Assembly (NCBI GenBank): GCA_964439395.1
Contig: CAYTNV010000012.1
Span: 1-64,000, forward strand
Length of the DNA stretch: 64,000 nt
Source: JAUUSJ01 sp964439395
GTDB taxonomy: Bacteria > Bacillota > Clostridia > Lachnospirales > Lachnospiraceae
Direction of reading: 5' to 3'
Made by a program: the position numbers and the translations under genes. Below are positions 8,195 to 16,258 of this stretch, piece by piece (within the stretch, counting starts at the first letter, position 1; each line of letters begins with the position of its first letter). The notes below the pieces were generated by a model. That model made no database searches, had not been told where the DNA came from, and was given only the letters and a program-made list of their open reading frames with translations.

Positions 8195-9466
8195 TTATTT
8201 ATTTTTATCTTGTAATACTTTTTTCAGTACACAGTCTAAACGATCACATAATTGAGTTAATTGCTGTCTATCAATGATTAATGGAGGTGCAATCGTTATA
8301 TGCATAGAATTTTTCAAGTTTGCACTTAACAATAGTAAACCATTTTCAAGACTAGTCTCATTAATCCTCTCTATAAAATCGTTTCCTAATATTTTTTTGT
8401 TAAATTCTATAGAGTACATTAGACCCTTTCCATTAATGTCCTTTATACCTTCATTCATTTTCCAAGTATTTAAATAGTCGACTAATTCTTTTTCCCTATC
8501 ATTAACATTTTGTAAAATTCCATCTTTATTTATAATCTGCAAAGCTGCTAAACCTCCAGCGCAACTTATTGGATTTCCATTATATGTATGACCCAAAAAA
8601 TCCTTATCATCCGAAATACTATCTATCACTTTATTTGAAACAAGTACAGCTCCTAAATTTGTATATCCTACTCCTATTCCTTTGGAAAAACATATAATAT
8701 CTGGAGAAAATCCATTAAAATATTCATAACAAAAATTTTTTCCAGTTCTTCCAATTGATGTCGCAATTTCATCAACAATAATTAGAATATCTTTTTCCCT
8801 GCAAATCTTTTGTAATTCTTCCATATAGTTTGTAGGTGGCATTTTAGAACCAAAACAGTTAGCCAACATCCCATCCACTACCATTCCTGCTATATTTCCC
8901 GAAGAATTTTGTTTTAATTTTTTTAAACAATCCAGTTCACATTTTGATACTTTACAATTTTTACAATCTGGAAATTTTAATTTAGGATAATCTAAAATAT
9001 AATTTTTATACTTTGATATTATTAAATCATTTCCTGTCACAGATAACGCTCCTAGGCTACTTCCATGATAACTTCCACTCCAAGATAAAAATTCATTTTT
9101 AGATAAATTATTTTTTGAAACTTGATATTGATAAGCAATTCTCATTGCTGTTTCAATTGCATCGCTACCATTACTGCAAAAATAACACATATATTGATTT
9201 GCAACCAAAGCACTAAGTTCTTTTGCCAAAACTTCTTGTATTTCGGTTGTACATTTCTTGTTATGTACAAATGGAAGAAGTTTAGCTTGCTTCGTCATAC
9301 TTTCTACAATCTTATGTTGGCTATAACCTAGATTAACATTCATCGAATTAGAACATCCGTCAATTATCTGATTTCCATTATCATCATACAAATATATATT
9401 TTCGGCTCTAATATATAATTTAGGGCAAGAATTTTTACTTCTGTTCAAAACTTTTCCATTATACAT
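8195..9466 (-). CDS. Class III aminotransferase
   Basis: This PLP-dependent enzyme has 423 residues, the length of acetylornithine and 4-aminobutyrate aminotransferases. The PLP-phosphate loop is CSNGSDAIETA (97-107), the ring-binding Asp is in IIVDEI (Asp232), and the Schiff-base Lys is in CFSKGIG (Lys262). An unusual insert carries C168, C171, C176 and C180 (CxxC-x4-CxxxC), possibly a zinc site. It overlaps the preceding transketolase gene by 8 nt, so they are translated together. Family members act on amino groups away from the carboxylate or on aldehydes. Phosphonoacetaldehyde or the transketolase product would be a logical acceptor, as an inference. Confidence 0.88.
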   Translation of the reverse strand: MYNGKVLNRSKNSCPKLYIRAENIYLYDDNGNQIIDGCSNSMNVNLGYSQHKIVESMTKQAKLLPFVHNKKCTTEIQEVLAKELSALVANQYMCYFCSNGSDAIETAMRIAYQYQVSKNNLSKNEFLSWSGSYHGSSLGALSVTGNDLIISKYKNYILDYPKLKFPDCKNCKVSKCELDCLKKLKQNSSGNIAGMVVDGMLANCFGSKMPPTNYMEELQKICREKDILIIVDEIATSIGRTGKNFCYEYFNGFSPDIICFSKGIGVGYTNLGAVLVSNKVIDSISDDKDFLGHTYNGNPISCAGGLAALQIINKDGILQNVNDREKELVDYLNTWKMNEGIKDINGKGLMYSIEFNKKILGNDFIERINETSLENGLLLLSANLKNSMHITIAPPLIIDRQQLTQLCDRLDCVLKKVLQDKNK

Positions 9467-10388
9467 TTTCCCACTCCATAAGTATTTTTTCTATAATTTT
9501 TTCTGATGTTATTTCCAATTTTTCCATTAAATAATTATATTCCCCTGTATCTCCTTTTTCCAAGGCTGTATTTATTTTTAATATGCTTGCATTATTTTTT
9601 CTATCGGATGACTTACATTGAATCCATTCTCCTACGCCAGCTACAGAACAATTTTCTTCTGCCACTACTACTAAATCATTTTCTTGTATAATTTCACAAA
9701 CTTCATCAATAACATTATCATTTAATTTCCATATTGATAAAAATACAACTGGATATTCTCTTTTTTTCAACTCTTCAAATACCTTTTGCATTCTTCCAAA
9801 CACACTTCCTACATTTACTAATATTATTTTTTTATTGCAAACATTATTTTTGATAATAGAAAATCCATTTTTTACATCTACCAATGTCTTTTCTATTGTA
9901 CTAGTCAAATTTTTAGAAAGTCTTATATAAGATGCTTTTCCACTGCTTATTGCCTCTTGCAAACATAATTCAACTTCTAAATCATTCCCTGGAGTAAAAA
10001 TATTTATATTTGGAATTTGTCTCATAAGAGCAATATCATTCAACGAATAATGCGTTACACCTTCTAAGCCAGCTGAAAATCCAGCATAATGTCCAACTAA
10101 AACTACTCTTATTTTTTGAAGTCCAATTAAATCGTGAATCTGTTCAAAACCTCTCATAACAAGCATTTTGCTAAAGGCATTAACTATAGGAAGTTTATTT
10201 TTTAATGCCAATCCAGCAGCAATACCTATCATATTTTGCTCTGCAATGCCTATATTAAAAAAACTGTCTGGATAATACTTAGCATACTTACTTGTCCAAG
10301 TTGAATGGGAGCAATCTGCATCTAATACCACGATTTCATTGTGTATATTTTTTAATTTAAGCAATTCTCTAATATAATTTTCTCTCAT
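9459..10388 (-). CDS. Transketolase, C-terminal subunit (split)
   Basis: This 309-residue protein matches the pyrimidine-binding and C-terminal half of transketolase: DADCSHST, FFNIGIAEQNMIGIAAGLA with the catalytic Glu in GIAEQNM, FSKMLVMRGFEQIHD, and a final domain. It pairs with the N-terminal half encoded immediately upstream. The start is ATG 10388, which overlaps the stop of the previous gene as ATGA with a good GAGG site; the ATG at 10394 is less well placed. Split transketolases form alpha2beta2 enzymes that move two-carbon ketol units to aldehydes. In this cluster phosphonoacetaldehyde is a possible acceptor, which is inference. Confidence 0.9.
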   Translation of the reverse strand: MRENYIRELLKLKNIHNEIVVLDADCSHSTWTSKYAKYYPDSFFNIGIAEQNMIGIAAGLALKNKLPIVNAFSKMLVMRGFEQIHDLIGLQKIRVVLVGHYAGFSAGLEGVTHYSLNDIALMRQIPNINIFTPGNDLEVELCLQEAISSGKASYIRLSKNLTSTIEKTLVDVKNGFSIIKNNVCNKKIILVNVGSVFGRMQKVFEELKKREYPVVFLSIWKLNDNVIDEVCEIIQENDLVVVAEENCSVAGVGEWIQCKSSDRKNNASILKINTALEKGDTGEYNYLMEKLEITSEKIIEKILMEWENV

Positions 10389-11200
10389 AAACATTCCTCT
10401 TCCAATTCATCAAGTGCTAATTTATAGTACTCTCCTATGCAATTGTCAATTCTAAAAGAATGCCATTCTGAATTGTTTTCCATATAACTAACACCTTTTC
10501 CTTTGACTGTATCTGCAATTATCATAAGAGGTTTATCACTCTTCATCATAAGTACTTGATACATTTGAGAATAATCATGTCCATTTATTACTTCAACATT
10601 CCAACCAAAACATCTAAATTTTTCATCCAATTTAGTATTTTTTATAATATCTTCACATTTTCCATCAAGTTGCAACTTATTTCTATCGATGATTCCAACT
10701 AAATTATTTAGTTGATAATGTCCTGCACACATAATAGCTTCCCAAATTTCTCCCTCATTGAGTTCCCCATCTCCCAATAAAACAAACACTCTGTCCTGAA
10801 CTCCATCTATTTTATTTCCTAAAGCCTCGCCCACTCCTACTGATAATCCCATTCCTAAAGAGCCTAATCCAATTTCTACTTTCTCGGTTGAGAAACGATT
10901 AGGATGTCCTTTAAGCATTCCACCATTTTTTCTAAATTCTAATAAATCTTTTTCTTTTATATAATTCATTTCTTCCAAAACACAATATAAAGCTGGTGCA
11001 GAATGCCCCTTTGACAAAATAAATGAATCTCGATTACCATCTTGAGTTTTTATAATTTTCTTATAAAGCAATAGTATAATGTCAACACAAGAAAACGAGC
11101 CTCCTAAATGTCCAGATTTTTTACTGAATACCATCTCTATCATATTTTTACGCAATCTTTGGCTGATTTTCTTTAATTCATTTATTTCCTTGACATCCAA
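10385..11200 (-). CDS. Transketolase, N-terminal subunit (split)
   Basis: This is the thiamine-diphosphate-binding half of transketolase: SKKSGHLGGSFSCVDI, FILSKGHSAPALY, LGSLGMGLSVGVG, and the diphosphate motif GDGELNEGEIWEA with NNLVGIIDRNKLQLDG. It forms the complex with the downstream C-terminal half (ATGA overlap). A TTG at 11200 lies 8 nt from an AGGGAG site. A GTG at 11209 overlapping the previous stop is also in frame but sits too close to that site. It may serve pentose metabolism locally, but co-translation with pathway aminotransferases on both sides argues for a dedicated role. Confidence 0.88.
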   Translation of the reverse strand: MDVKEINELKKISQRLRKNMIEMVFSKKSGHLGGSFSCVDIILLLYKKIIKTQDGNRDSFILSKGHSAPALYCVLEEMNYIKEKDLLEFRKNGGMLKGHPNRFSTEKVEIGLGSLGMGLSVGVGEALGNKIDGVQDRVFVLLGDGELNEGEIWEAIMCAGHYQLNNLVGIIDRNKLQLDGKCEDIIKNTKLDEKFRCFGWNVEVINGHDYSQMYQVLMMKSDKPLMIIADTVKGKGVSYMENNSEWHSFRIDNCIGEYYKLALDELEEECL

Positions 11201-11205
11201 AATAA

Positions 11206-12114
11206 TCACTCCCTATCCATAAAAATTTTCAATAGCCACTCTTTATTTATAGTTAAATTTCCTGTTAATAACTGAGAATAAATTTGTGAAAGTTTATTTC
11301 CTAAACTTTTTTCTGACTTTTCAACATTATATCCATCAATATTAGAAACTCTAACCAATCCATATGATGTACCAGCTAAATACAGTTCATCTGCTTTATA
11401 TAAATCCTCTCTCGTTAAAGATTGCTGTTTGCATGGTATTTTATAATATTCACAAATTTTAATAATGGTATCTCTTGTTATGCTAGATAATACTCCGTCT
11501 GATATTTTAGGAAAATATACTGTTTCATCTTTTATTACAAATAATGATGATCTAGATGATTCAGTAACATACCCTAAATCATTTAAATATATTACATCGT
11601 CAAATCCGCAGACTTTTGCCTTCTTTACACAAACTCTAGAATACACATAATGTGCACTACTTTTTATTCCATAAGGAAGCATTCCATTTATTGATTTATT
11701 ATAATCAGATATGAGTAATTTACATTCTTTAAAATCTTTTATATTTTTTATGTCCATTAAAAATACTGCTAAATTTATTTCTTCCTCCGACATAAAACTA
11801 TCTTCCTCATCATAATACGCAAATATACGAACTCCCATTGTTTGTTTTAGGTCATTTTTTAATATAACTCTCATAATCATTTCTTTAATATCCAAACTAT
11901 TATATTTGATATTAAAGCCCAACATTTTGCAGCTATAAAAGAAACGTTCTAGATGATTTTGAAGTCTAAATACATTGTATACATTATCGTTTTCATTATA
12001 AGTTACTCTCATTGCTTCAAATATAATAAGTCCATATCTAACAGATGGCGAGTACAAACTTATTTTTCCCATTTCTAAATCTACAAGTTCACCATTAATC
12101 ATTATTTTTTTCAT
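11206..12114 (-). CDS. Class IV aminotransferase (IlvE-like)
   Basis: This 302-residue fold-type IV PLP protein has YGLIIFEAMR near the N terminus, SSAHYVYSRVCVKKAK containing the PLP Lys region, the glutamate motif YVTESSRSSLFVI, and SSITRDTIIKIC. The family contains branched-chain aminotransferases, D-amino-acid aminotransferases and aminodeoxychorismate lyase; substrate choice cannot be read from sequence. The ATG at 12114 has no ribosome site of its own. It starts 5 nt after the stop of an 8-codon leader ORF (12120-12146) that has a good AAAGGAG site, so translation is probably by coupling. A second aminotransferase in the cluster suggests either two amino groups or an amino-acid precursor. 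Confidence 0.87.
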   Translation of the reverse strand: MKKIMINGELVDLEMGKISLYSPSVRYGLIIFEAMRVTYNENDNVYNVFRLQNHLERFFYSCKMLGFNIKYNSLDIKEMIMRVILKNDLKQTMGVRIFAYYDEEDSFMSEEEINLAVFLMDIKNIKDFKECKLLISDYNKSINGMLPYGIKSSAHYVYSRVCVKKAKVCGFDDVIYLNDLGYVTESSRSSLFVIKDETVYFPKISDGVLSSITRDTIIKICEYYKIPCKQQSLTREDLYKADELYLAGTSYGLVRVSNIDGYNVEKSEKSLGNKLSQIYSQLLTGNLTINKEWLLKIFMDRE

Positions 12115-12119
12115 AAATT

Positions 12120-12146
12120 CTAAATTATGTATGTTGATACATACAT
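12120..12146 (-). CDS. Eight-codon leader ORF upstream of IlvE-like gene
   Basis: ATG at 12146 follows AAAGGAG and encodes MYVSTYII, stopping 5 nt before the aminotransferase start. The leader DNA itself is an inverted repeat (TTATGTATG and CATACATAA, 6-nt loop), so an idle leader could fold over the ribosome site. Whether it is translated is not known. Confidence 0.35.
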   Translation of the reverse strand: MYVSTYII

Positions 12147-12215
12147 AACTCTCCTTTCACTATAATTCTTTGACTTGATTTTTAACCACGTCACATCAAT
12201 TTTTTCTCCAATATT

Positions 12216-13457
12216 TTATTCATAAATTCTAATCAATTCATTAAACTTTGCAATGCGTTCCATATGATTTACTCCTCCTGCTTTTAAATAATTCAATCCA
12301 TATCCAACTCCAATGTGTGTAATAATTACATCTTCTGTCTCTCCTGTTCTCTGAGACACTACCATTTTCATCTCTTTTTTCTTACACATTTCAATAAATT
12401 CTTTAGTTTCTAATAAGGTGCCTATTTGATTTGGTTTTACTACAACAGTATTAACTATTTTATAGTATTTTTCCAGTCGTCCTGTATTAGTTGCAAACAG
12501 GTCATCTCCTGAAATCATAATTTTACTTCCTAATTTTTCATACAAATCTTTCCATCCTTGATAATCAGAATCTGCCAACCCATCTTCAATATATGAAACA
12601 TGATATTTATTTACCCATTCATCATAAATACAGATTAACTGTTTACCAGAAATCTTATTTCCTAGCCACGGAACATTATATGTATTGCTCTCTATATCAT
12701 AATAATCTGTCATTGCCATATCTAATCCAACACTAAAATCTTTTTGTAATGTAAACCCTTCGTCCTCCACACTACATTTAAGATAGTCTAAACATGTTTG
12801 AACATCATCAGCTAAAAAACTCAATGCACCTTGTTTACTCACTTCAACAAAGTATCCTTGTTTGTATAATCTTTTCTTTAAAGAAACCACAATATTAGAT
12901 ATTATCTCTATAATGTTACTTATCGATTTGAATTTATTTTTTTCTGGAATCAATAAAACTTCTAATCCAACCAATTTGCTTTTAGGATTCTTAGAACCAT
13001 CAATTATATTGACCATAGGCAATATACCATTACTTTTTGTACCAAAAATTGAATACATAGGTTGATTTTGTAATTTTGAAAATAGTTTTATTGCTGCATA
13101 TGAAGCAGCCAAAATGCAATTTCCTCCAATATTTTTTTTAGATTTTTCCTTATCTAAACTGAGTAACATCTCATCAAATTCTTCAATTGAAGTAAAAGTT
13201 TTTCCAACAAATGTATCTTTCATAATAGTATTAACATTATATACAGCTTTTGATACATCTGGCGATTTATCCTTTCCATTAAGATATTCTTCTATATAAT
13301 GGGTTTCAAAATTTCCCTTTGTAGAGCCTCTTGGAGCTGAAGCAAATTCCTTTATTCCTTCCTCAGTTTGAATTTCTACCTCAATCGTTGAAAATCCTTG
13401 AGAATCAAAAACTCTTCTTCCTTTCATTTCTTTAATAGTCAATTTATTATTTTCCAT
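12216..13457 (-). CDS. Enolase homologue lacking catalytic residues
   Basis: This 413-residue member of the enolase family keeps the metal ligands Asp246 (GLDMA), Glu291 (YIEDG) and Asp318 (SGDDLF), the base Lys341 (VVKPNQIG), Arg370 (SQRTGETED) and Lys392. It lacks the family's His of GGxHA (here DGSKNPK, 153-159), the catalytic GDEGG motif is VSKQGAL (206-212, Glu replaced by Gln), and the mobile SGAST loop is PRGSTKG. Ordinary enolase activity is therefore doubtful. A precedent is carboxyphosphonoenolpyruvate synthase of phosphinothricin biosynthesis, an enolase homologue acting on a phosphonate. The start is ATG 13457 (AAAGGTGG site). It is separated from the carrier protein gene by an IS110 insertion. 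Confidence 0.82.
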   Translation of the reverse strand: MENNKLTIKEMKGRRVFDSQGFSTIEVEIQTEEGIKEFASAPRGSTKGNFETHYIEEYLNGKDKSPDVSKAVYNVNTIMKDTFVGKTFTSIEEFDEMLLSLDKEKSKKNIGGNCILAASYAAIKLFSKLQNQPMYSIFGTKSNGILPMVNIIDGSKNPKSKLVGLEVLLIPEKNKFKSISNIIEIISNIVVSLKKRLYKQGYFVEVSKQGALSFLADDVQTCLDYLKCSVEDEGFTLQKDFSVGLDMAMTDYYDIESNTYNVPWLGNKISGKQLICIYDEWVNKYHVSYIEDGLADSDYQGWKDLYEKLGSKIMISGDDLFATNTGRLEKYYKIVNTVVVKPNQIGTLLETKEFIEMCKKKEMKMVVSQRTGETEDVIITHIGVGYGLNYLKAGGVNHMERIAKFNELIRIYE

Positions 13458-13539
13458 AATTATAATCCACCTTTCTGCGAAAGGCACCGATGGGGTTATG
13501 AAACATTTCCTCGGGCTTTCACTTTCTATTTAATCTTTC

Positions 13540-13772
13540 TTCTGATATTATCTTCTTAAATAAGACTGACACACTACAGAACACGTGGAGGTGAGTGGCG
13601 GGGCTGTATAGCGGCGACCCCGCATAATTATATGTTGTCGGTCATCCGTTAAGGCATCAATGAATGGCGCATACCGTAGCCCGTAAACTTATCTCTTCCA
13701 AAGTCGACTCGATTTTGCCAGATGGCCAGTCCCTGTCAGTTTTATTACTATAAACATCAGGAGGTTATTTTA
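13540..13772 (+). ncRNA. Candidate bridge RNA region of IS110 element
   Basis: In IS110-group elements the non-coding end upstream of the transposase encodes a bridge RNA that pairs with target and donor DNA. This leader has the right place and size and contains a GC-rich foldable stretch (GGCGGGGC at about 13596 against GACCCCGC at about 13616). The boundaries and the loops were not determined. Confidence 0.4.
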
Positions 13773-15035
13773 TTGGCTTTCAAAATTTTTCTTTTCAACT
13801 GCTGTGGACTTGATGTCCACAAAACCTGGATCTATGCCTGTATCGGTATCACTGATTCAAATGGCAGAACTGACTACAAGCAGGCTCGTTTCTCTTCTTT
13901 TTCCAAAGGATTGAAGGAACTGTCTGATTGGCTTGCGAAGTACAATTGTTCTGAAGTTTGTATGGAATCTACCAGCAAGTACTGGATCCCTGTATTTAAT
14001 GTTTTGGAAAAAGCGGATATTTCTGTTGTCCTCGCTCATCCCAAATATACAAAACCTCAAAAAGGAAATAAGACTGACCAGAAAGACGCTAAATGGATTT
14101 GCGATTTATTCATGTGTGAAATGATTAAACCTTCCTTCATCCCGCCTGCCGACATCCGCCATTTAAGGGATCTGGTAAGATACCGTTTCAAACTCACCTG
14201 TATGGTTACCGGTGAAAAGAACCGTGCCCAAAATTGTCTTACTGTATCAAACCTTAAACTGGACGATGTCTTCAGCGATGTGTTTGGAAAATCCGCTCGT
14301 TCCATCACAGAATACATGCTCGCTCATCCTGGGGAAATATTTGATATAGCGCCTTTTGTGAATAGTCGCTGTAAAACACCTGTTCAAGAAATACAGGCTG
14401 CTGTTGACGGGGCTATTTCTCCAGAACAAACCATTAAGCTTCGGCTGTGTCTCGACCATATCGACGAATTAGAAAAGCATCTCGAAGAAACAGAACGGGA
14501 AATTCTTCGTCTCTCTGATAAATATCAGGCTGCCCTTGATCTAATTCGCACAACCCCTGGGTTTGATAAAAACCCAATGACCGCAATCCAAATCCTTTCC
14601 GAAATCGGAGGTGATATGTCTGTCTTTCCCACAGCTAAGCACCTCGTTTCATGAGCAGGATGTTGTCCGCGCAATGACCAAAGCAGCAAAAAAATCAAAT
14701 CGACTCGAATTTCCCGTGCTGGTAACTATATTAAACCAATACTGGTACAAGTTGCAAATGGTTTATTGCGTTCTAAGAAACATCCTGAAATAACCAATCG
14801 CTACAAGCGTATTAAATCGCACCGTGGTCACAAGAAAGCCATCATTGCAATCTGCCGTATGCTCCTGACCGCTATCTGGCACATACTTTCAGATTTAAAG
14901 CCATATACAGCAGAAGGCTTTCTGGAATCACGTCCTGTGAATGAAGCAAAAGTATTGACTACTTCACAGGCACTTAATCTGCTAAGGCAGCGTGGATACA
15001 CCATAAAAGATGATGGCGCTCCTGCTATGAATTAG
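13773..15035 (+). pseudogene. IS110-family transposase with in-frame UGA
   Basis: The reading frame starts at TTG 13773 after AGGAGG (8-nt spacing) and encodes CCGLDVHKTW (first catalytic Asp), DQKDAKWI and RTTPGFDKNPMTAIQILSEIGGDMSVFPTAKHLVS. A single UGA at 14652-14654 then stands where the family has Trp (SWAG). The same frame continues without a break to 15035 as AGCCPRNDQSSKKIKSTRISRAG, the conserved C-terminal catalytic-Ser domain. One substitution (TGG to TGA) therefore accounts for the interruption. Read-through could yield some full-length protein, but I treat the copy as inactive. Confidence 0.88.
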
Positions 15036-15176
15036 GTGTTGTGTCTATATTTTCTTTTTTGAAGCCACTGCAAGATGGCTTTGTTGTTATACCCTTTTTT
15101 ATTTTGCTATCCGCTACCTATTTGTTTCAAACTTCATTCCTCTCTAAATTTCAATGCTACTGCATTTTTATCTTAC

Positions 15177-15422
15177 TCAAATTTTTATTAATTCCATTAC
15201 TCTATTCTCAAGGTCTGATATTATTTTGAATCTATCACTAATAAAATCCTCGTTTTCAAATTCTATTTGAAATTTTTCTTCAATTTCCACAATAACTTGT
15301 ACAAAAGACAAAGAATCTCTTATAAATTCTTTAATAGCCATCGAACTATTTATGCTTTTTAAATCTGTTTCACAAGTGTCTGCAATAATCTTTTCAATAT
15401 TTTTACTTATATCCATATTCAT
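15177..15422 (-). CDS. Acyl/aminoacyl carrier protein
   Basis: This 81-residue acidic four-helix carrier has the phosphopantetheine attachment Ser in FIRDSLSFVQVIVEIEEKF (DSL motif). It is directly downstream of an aaRS-like amino-acid:carrier-protein ligase, so its cargo is most likely an activated amino acid held as a thioester, not a fatty acid. The ATG at 15422 overlaps the stop of a 9-codon leader ORF (ATGA) that carries the AAAGGA ribosome site. The IS110 element begins a little beyond its 3' end. No phosphopantetheinyl transferase is in the window, so a housekeeping one would be needed. Confidence 0.88.
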   Translation of the reverse strand: MNMDISKNIEKIIADTCETDLKSINSSMAIKEFIRDSLSFVQVIVEIEEKFQIEFENEDFISDRFKIISDLENRVMELIKI

Positions 15423-15448
15423 AATCTAATCTGTATGATATAAATCAT
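15419..15448 (-). CDS. Nine-codon leader ORF coupled to carrier protein
   Basis: ATG 15448 follows AAAGGA (spacing 4 nt) and encodes MIYIIQIRL; its TGA shares bases with the carrier protein ATG. The carrier gene itself has only a poor ribosome site. The arrangement resembles the leader before the IlvE-like gene. Translation is inferred, not shown. Confidence 0.3.
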   Translation of the reverse strand: MIYIIQIRL

Positions 15449-15489
15449 ATATTCCTTTCATTTTATATGTTTATTCTAATAGAATTCAT

Positions 15490-16254
15490 TTATTGTTCTT
15501 TATTATTAATTGCACTTACCCATCTATCTAATCCAAATCCAACACAACCTGTCACAATTTTTCCTTCTTTATCAAATCCAAATGTTTTGCTAAAATGATA
15601 TCCATGATAATTATATGAAGCTATTGCTAAACCATCGCTGACACATATCAACTCTTTTTTTAGTCCATTATTTTTTTGAATTTTTTCAATAGTCTTATTA
15701 TTTTTAGTTGGATAAAAATGGTCATTAGATTCATTAATCATACATTCTATACCACATAATTTAGAGAATTCTAAAGACTTTTGCTGAAACTCTTCCAGAA
15801 ACTTTTTTATAAATTCAGAATTTCCCACTGCTACAAACTCTCTAACGCCAAAATCCCATAATCTTTTTCCAGTTTCAAATTTTGCATTTTCATATCTATA
15901 TACTCTAGCTTTAGTCGTAATAATTTCATTACACAAATTTTCTTTCTTCAACATAGGATAAATATGTATACAAGCAGCTGGCGTTAAATAAAAATTTCTA
16001 TTTATAATTTCTTTTTCATTTACTTCATCTCTTGCTATCACATCTGATATTGAATCTGGATTTATATATCCAACAGCTGTTAATTGATTCGGCATAGTTT
16101 TAAAATATCCACATTTTCTTAAAATATCCCCACCAATTAATGCTGGAATTTGCCATTCATGAACTTTATAATTATCAGCAAAATTAATAAATTCTTTCTC
16201 TATATATTTAATAAGTTCATTATCTTTATCTTTGTATTCTTTATAACATTTCAT
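15490..16254 (-). CDS. Class II aaRS-like amino acid:carrier protein ligase
   Basis: This 254-residue protein resembles the catalytic core of seryl-tRNA-synthetase-type class II enzymes without a tRNA-binding domain. Motif 2 is in ARVYRYENAKFETGKRLWDFGVREFVAVG, and motif 3 is GCVGFGLDRWVSAI near the C terminus. Such truncated homologues are known to adenylate an amino acid and load it on a carrier protein; the partner carrier gene lies 67 bp downstream. AAAGGAG precedes ATG 16254, and the gene begins 4 bp after the stop of the nucleotidyltransferase-like gene. It supplies an aminoacyl thioester to the phosphonate pathway. The amino acid is unknown; Gly, Ala or Ser types are typical. Confidence 0.83.
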   Translation of the reverse strand: MKCYKEYKDKDNELIKYIEKEFINFADNYKVHEWQIPALIGGDILRKCGYFKTMPNQLTAVGYINPDSISDVIARDEVNEKEIINRNFYLTPAACIHIYPMLKKENLCNEIITTKARVYRYENAKFETGKRLWDFGVREFVAVGNSEFIKKFLEEFQQKSLEFSKLCGIECMINESNDHFYPTKNNKTIEKIQKNNGLKKELICVSDGLAIASYNYHGYHFSKTFGFDKEGKIVTGCVGFGLDRWVSAINNKEQ

Positions 16255-16258
16255 AATC

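Larger units (their letters stand above)
13500..15150 (+). mobile_element. IS110-family insertion sequence (ends approximate)
   Basis: A DEDD transposase gene is preceded by a structured, more GC-rich leader (about 13540-13772) and followed by a short AT-rich tail, the layout of IS110-group elements. I could not find inverted repeats or a target duplication, as expected for this family, so the borders are estimates. It is inserted in the cluster between the carrier protein and the enolase homologue, in the opposite orientation, and could interrupt their co-transcription. Confidence 0.75.

Noticed and set aside
15490..16254. True tRNA synthetase
   Set aside because: At 254 residues it lacks the tRNA-binding coiled coil and is adjacent to a carrier protein, which fits the carrier-protein ligase class.
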